Source: Synechococcus sp. AG-679-D13 (lineage in GTDB: Bacteria; Cyanobacteriota; Cyanobacteriia; PCC-6307; Cyanobiaceae). Taken from it: 33,573 nucleotides of DNA. The notes under the pieces were generated by a model. It ran no database searches. It was not told where the DNA came from and saw only the letters and a list, made by a program, of their open reading frames with translations. The stretch covers positions 1 to 33,573 of the forward strand of contig QCUM01000023.1 of assembly GCA_003210735.1 (NCBI GenBank). The letters run 5' to 3'. The first letter of the stretch is position 1. Each line of letters opens with the position of its first letter. Both the position numbers and the translations under genes were made by a program. Shown piece after piece: positions 32,424 through 33,573 of this stretch.

Positions 32424-33573
32424 ATGATCCGACCGCGCTGGCAGGGATTGCCCCAACGACCGCATCAGCGACCGTGGCATCGCTGGGACCAAACCATTGC
32501 CCTGCTTGCAGTGGCCAACCTGGCTTGGGTGCTCTTTGACGTCTCCTACATCCCCCTGCGCAATTTCTGGCTTCAACGCAATCTCTATCCACTCCCCACG
32601 TTGCCACTGGTGGTGCCGTTGCCCTGGCTGCCAGACATCACACCGTTTTACGACCAGGTCAAAGGGATTGAGCCGCATCGGAGCACCCGTCTCTACAGGG
32701 AGCAGTTCAAATCCCTGGATCTGGCCCTCAACAAGCGTGAATTGACCGATCCGCTGGTCATTTCGCTGTTGGAACAACAGCTGGAGCTCACGCAGCGGCT
32801 GATGGACACCAACCCTTTTGTGAGTTCAGGAAACACCGGTGCACTCGAAAAGATCAAAAGCCTGCTGCGCACCAGGGCAGATGAGGAGTCGGCACGCGCA
32901 GCAGCAACACAGCTGCTGGATACGGACTACCTGAAGCAGGTGAGCTGGACTGATGAAAGGCAGTTCTGGCGAAGACAGATCCTGCCCCTGGTTGAGATCA
33001 ACTATTGGAGAAGCATCGATGCCAGCGGTCAGCCAACCGATCTGAGTTGGCGGATTGACCTTCCCTTTCAGCTTTTATTTCTGCTGGATATTGGCCTGAG
33101 AAGCCTTCGTCTGCGACGTCGTTACCCCGCTATCAGCTGGCGGGATGCGCTGCTGAGGCGATGGATCGATCTCCCCCTGCTGCTGCCGATCGGCCGGGTG
33201 TTGCGAATCGTTCCGGTGACGGAACGATTGTCTGGAGCCAATTTGATCCAGCTGGAGCCCCTGCGAGCTGTGATCAGTCGAGGTGTGGTGGCACTGCTGG
33301 CCCTCGAGCTGTTTGAAGTGATCACCATCCGCGTTGTGGACGCACTGCAGCAGCTCATCCGATCGCCTCAGCTGCCCCAAAGGATCCGCAGCCTTTGCTC
33401 ACACCAGAGCACGGACCTGAGGGCACAGCCTGAACTCATTGAACTGCTGCGCTTATGGGTGCCGCTGCTCATGGTCCAAGTGGGACCATCCCTGCGCCCG
33501 CAACTGGTGGAACTGCTTCATCACGTGCTCCGCAACAACCTCGCTGATGGTTTGGCGCCGGAATCGATCAGTC
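32424..33573 (+). CDS. Large membrane-associated protein of unknown function (3' end beyond window)
   Basis: An open frame starts at ATG 32424 and runs to the window edge without a stop (383 complete codons). It begins MIRPRWQGLPQ, followed by a membrane helix (about 24-40). A long soluble, Leu/Gln-rich helical part (about 80-190) contains DPLVISLLEQQLELTQRL. Another hydrophobic segment (about 215-228) is followed by a very basic turn (RSLRLRRRYP) and several amphipathic or membrane helices (about 250-320). I do not recognise a conserved domain. It looks like the group of cyanobacterial membrane proteins of about 500 residues with no assigned role. It diverges from lepB across 73 bases. The reading frame is well supported by codon use. 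Confidence 0.7.
   Translation, partial: MIRPRWQGLPQRPHQRPWHRWDQTIALLAVANLAWVLFDVSYIPLRNFWLQRNLYPLPTLPLVVPLPWLPDITPFYDQVKGIEPHRSTRLYREQFKSLDLALNKRELTDPLVISLLEQQLELTQRLMDTNPFVSSGNTGALEKIKSLLRTRADEESARAAATQLLDTDYLKQVSWTDERQFWRRQILPLVEINYWRSIDASGQPTDLSWRIDLPFQLLFLLDIGLRSLRLRRRYPAISWRDALLRRWIDLPLLLPIGRVLRIVPVTERLSGANLIQLEPLRAVISRGVVALLALELFEVITIRVVDALQQLIRSPQLPQRIRSLCSHQSTDLRAQPELIELLRLWVPLLMVQVGPSLRPQLVELLHHVLRNNLADGLAPESIS

Noticed and set aside
1..33573. CRISPR arrays, insertion sequences, rRNA genes
   Set aside because: No regularly spaced repeats, transposase motifs, terminal inverted repeats or rRNA-like stretches were noticed on either strand.

Overview
The window looks like a chromosomal segment of a marine picocyanobacterium, most likely a marine Synechococcus. 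It carries a hydrocarbon-forming pair (aldehyde-deformylating oxygenase and acyl-ACP reductase), a ferrochelatase with a C-terminal chlorophyll-binding helix, a Tab2/Atab2-type protein, a second ribosomal protein S1 and a PucC-like transporter, all typical of oxygenic phototrophs. Genes are dense with a moderately high G+C content. The HIP1 octamer common in freshwater cyanobacteria is rare (three copies noticed). The assignment rests on protein recognition by eye, not on a search.

Layout. 1-6719: a partial site-2-type protease (-) diverges from trpF (+). trpF converges, with overlapping ends, on a minus-strand run read as creatininase-like, ado, aar, accA, SDR, folE. 6782-9752: a translationally coupled plus-strand trio, rps1b-like, tab2-like and pgeF-like. 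9716-15550: a minus-strand block read as hemH, M23 peptidase, ilvB, a secreted SNase-fold-like protein, a two-helix membrane protein, and then a large FAD oxidoreductase. 15624-20813: a plus-strand block with a tyrosine recombinase, a methyltransferase and cobO, then pyrH, frr and a geranylgeranyl-reductase-family flavoprotein; one small minus-strand ORF lies before pyrH. 20810-29011: a minus-strand block read as CPBP protease, FtsL-like protein, ftsI, transaldolase with EF-hands, a lone cyclic-nucleotide-binding domain, a PucC-like transporter and a photolyase-like protein. 29088-33573: a double phosphoglycerate-mutase-type phosphatase and a dihydroorotase-like protein lacking key metal ligands (+), lepB (-), and a partial membrane protein (+).

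How the genes work together. accA commits acetyl-CoA to fatty acids, aar reduces the acyl-ACP product to aldehyde, and ado converts the aldehyde to alkane, so substrate supply and hydrocarbon output share one gene cluster. pyrH and frr are the usual pair supplying UMP phosphorylation and ribosome recycling. The FtsL-like/FtsI pair forms septal wall. hemH, cobO, the PucC-like transporter and the reductase all concern tetrapyrroles or chlorophyll.

Most interesting items: (i) a possible RNA switch in the hemH leader, where one strand segment can pair either with an upstream arm or with the Shine-Dalgarno; (ii) a conserved-looking tyrosine recombinase without any mobile element, with Tyr in place of the usual HxxR histidine, cotranscribed with a methyltransferase and cobO; (iii) transaldolase fused to two EF-hands next to a stand-alone cNMP-binding domain; (iv) a non-catalytic-looking secreted SNase-fold protein start/stop-coupled to ilvB; (v) a dihydroorotase relative that has lost its HxH motif; (vi) an FtsL candidate. 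No tRNA, rRNA, CRISPR array or insertion sequence was seen, and no gene-free stretch exceeds 300 bases.
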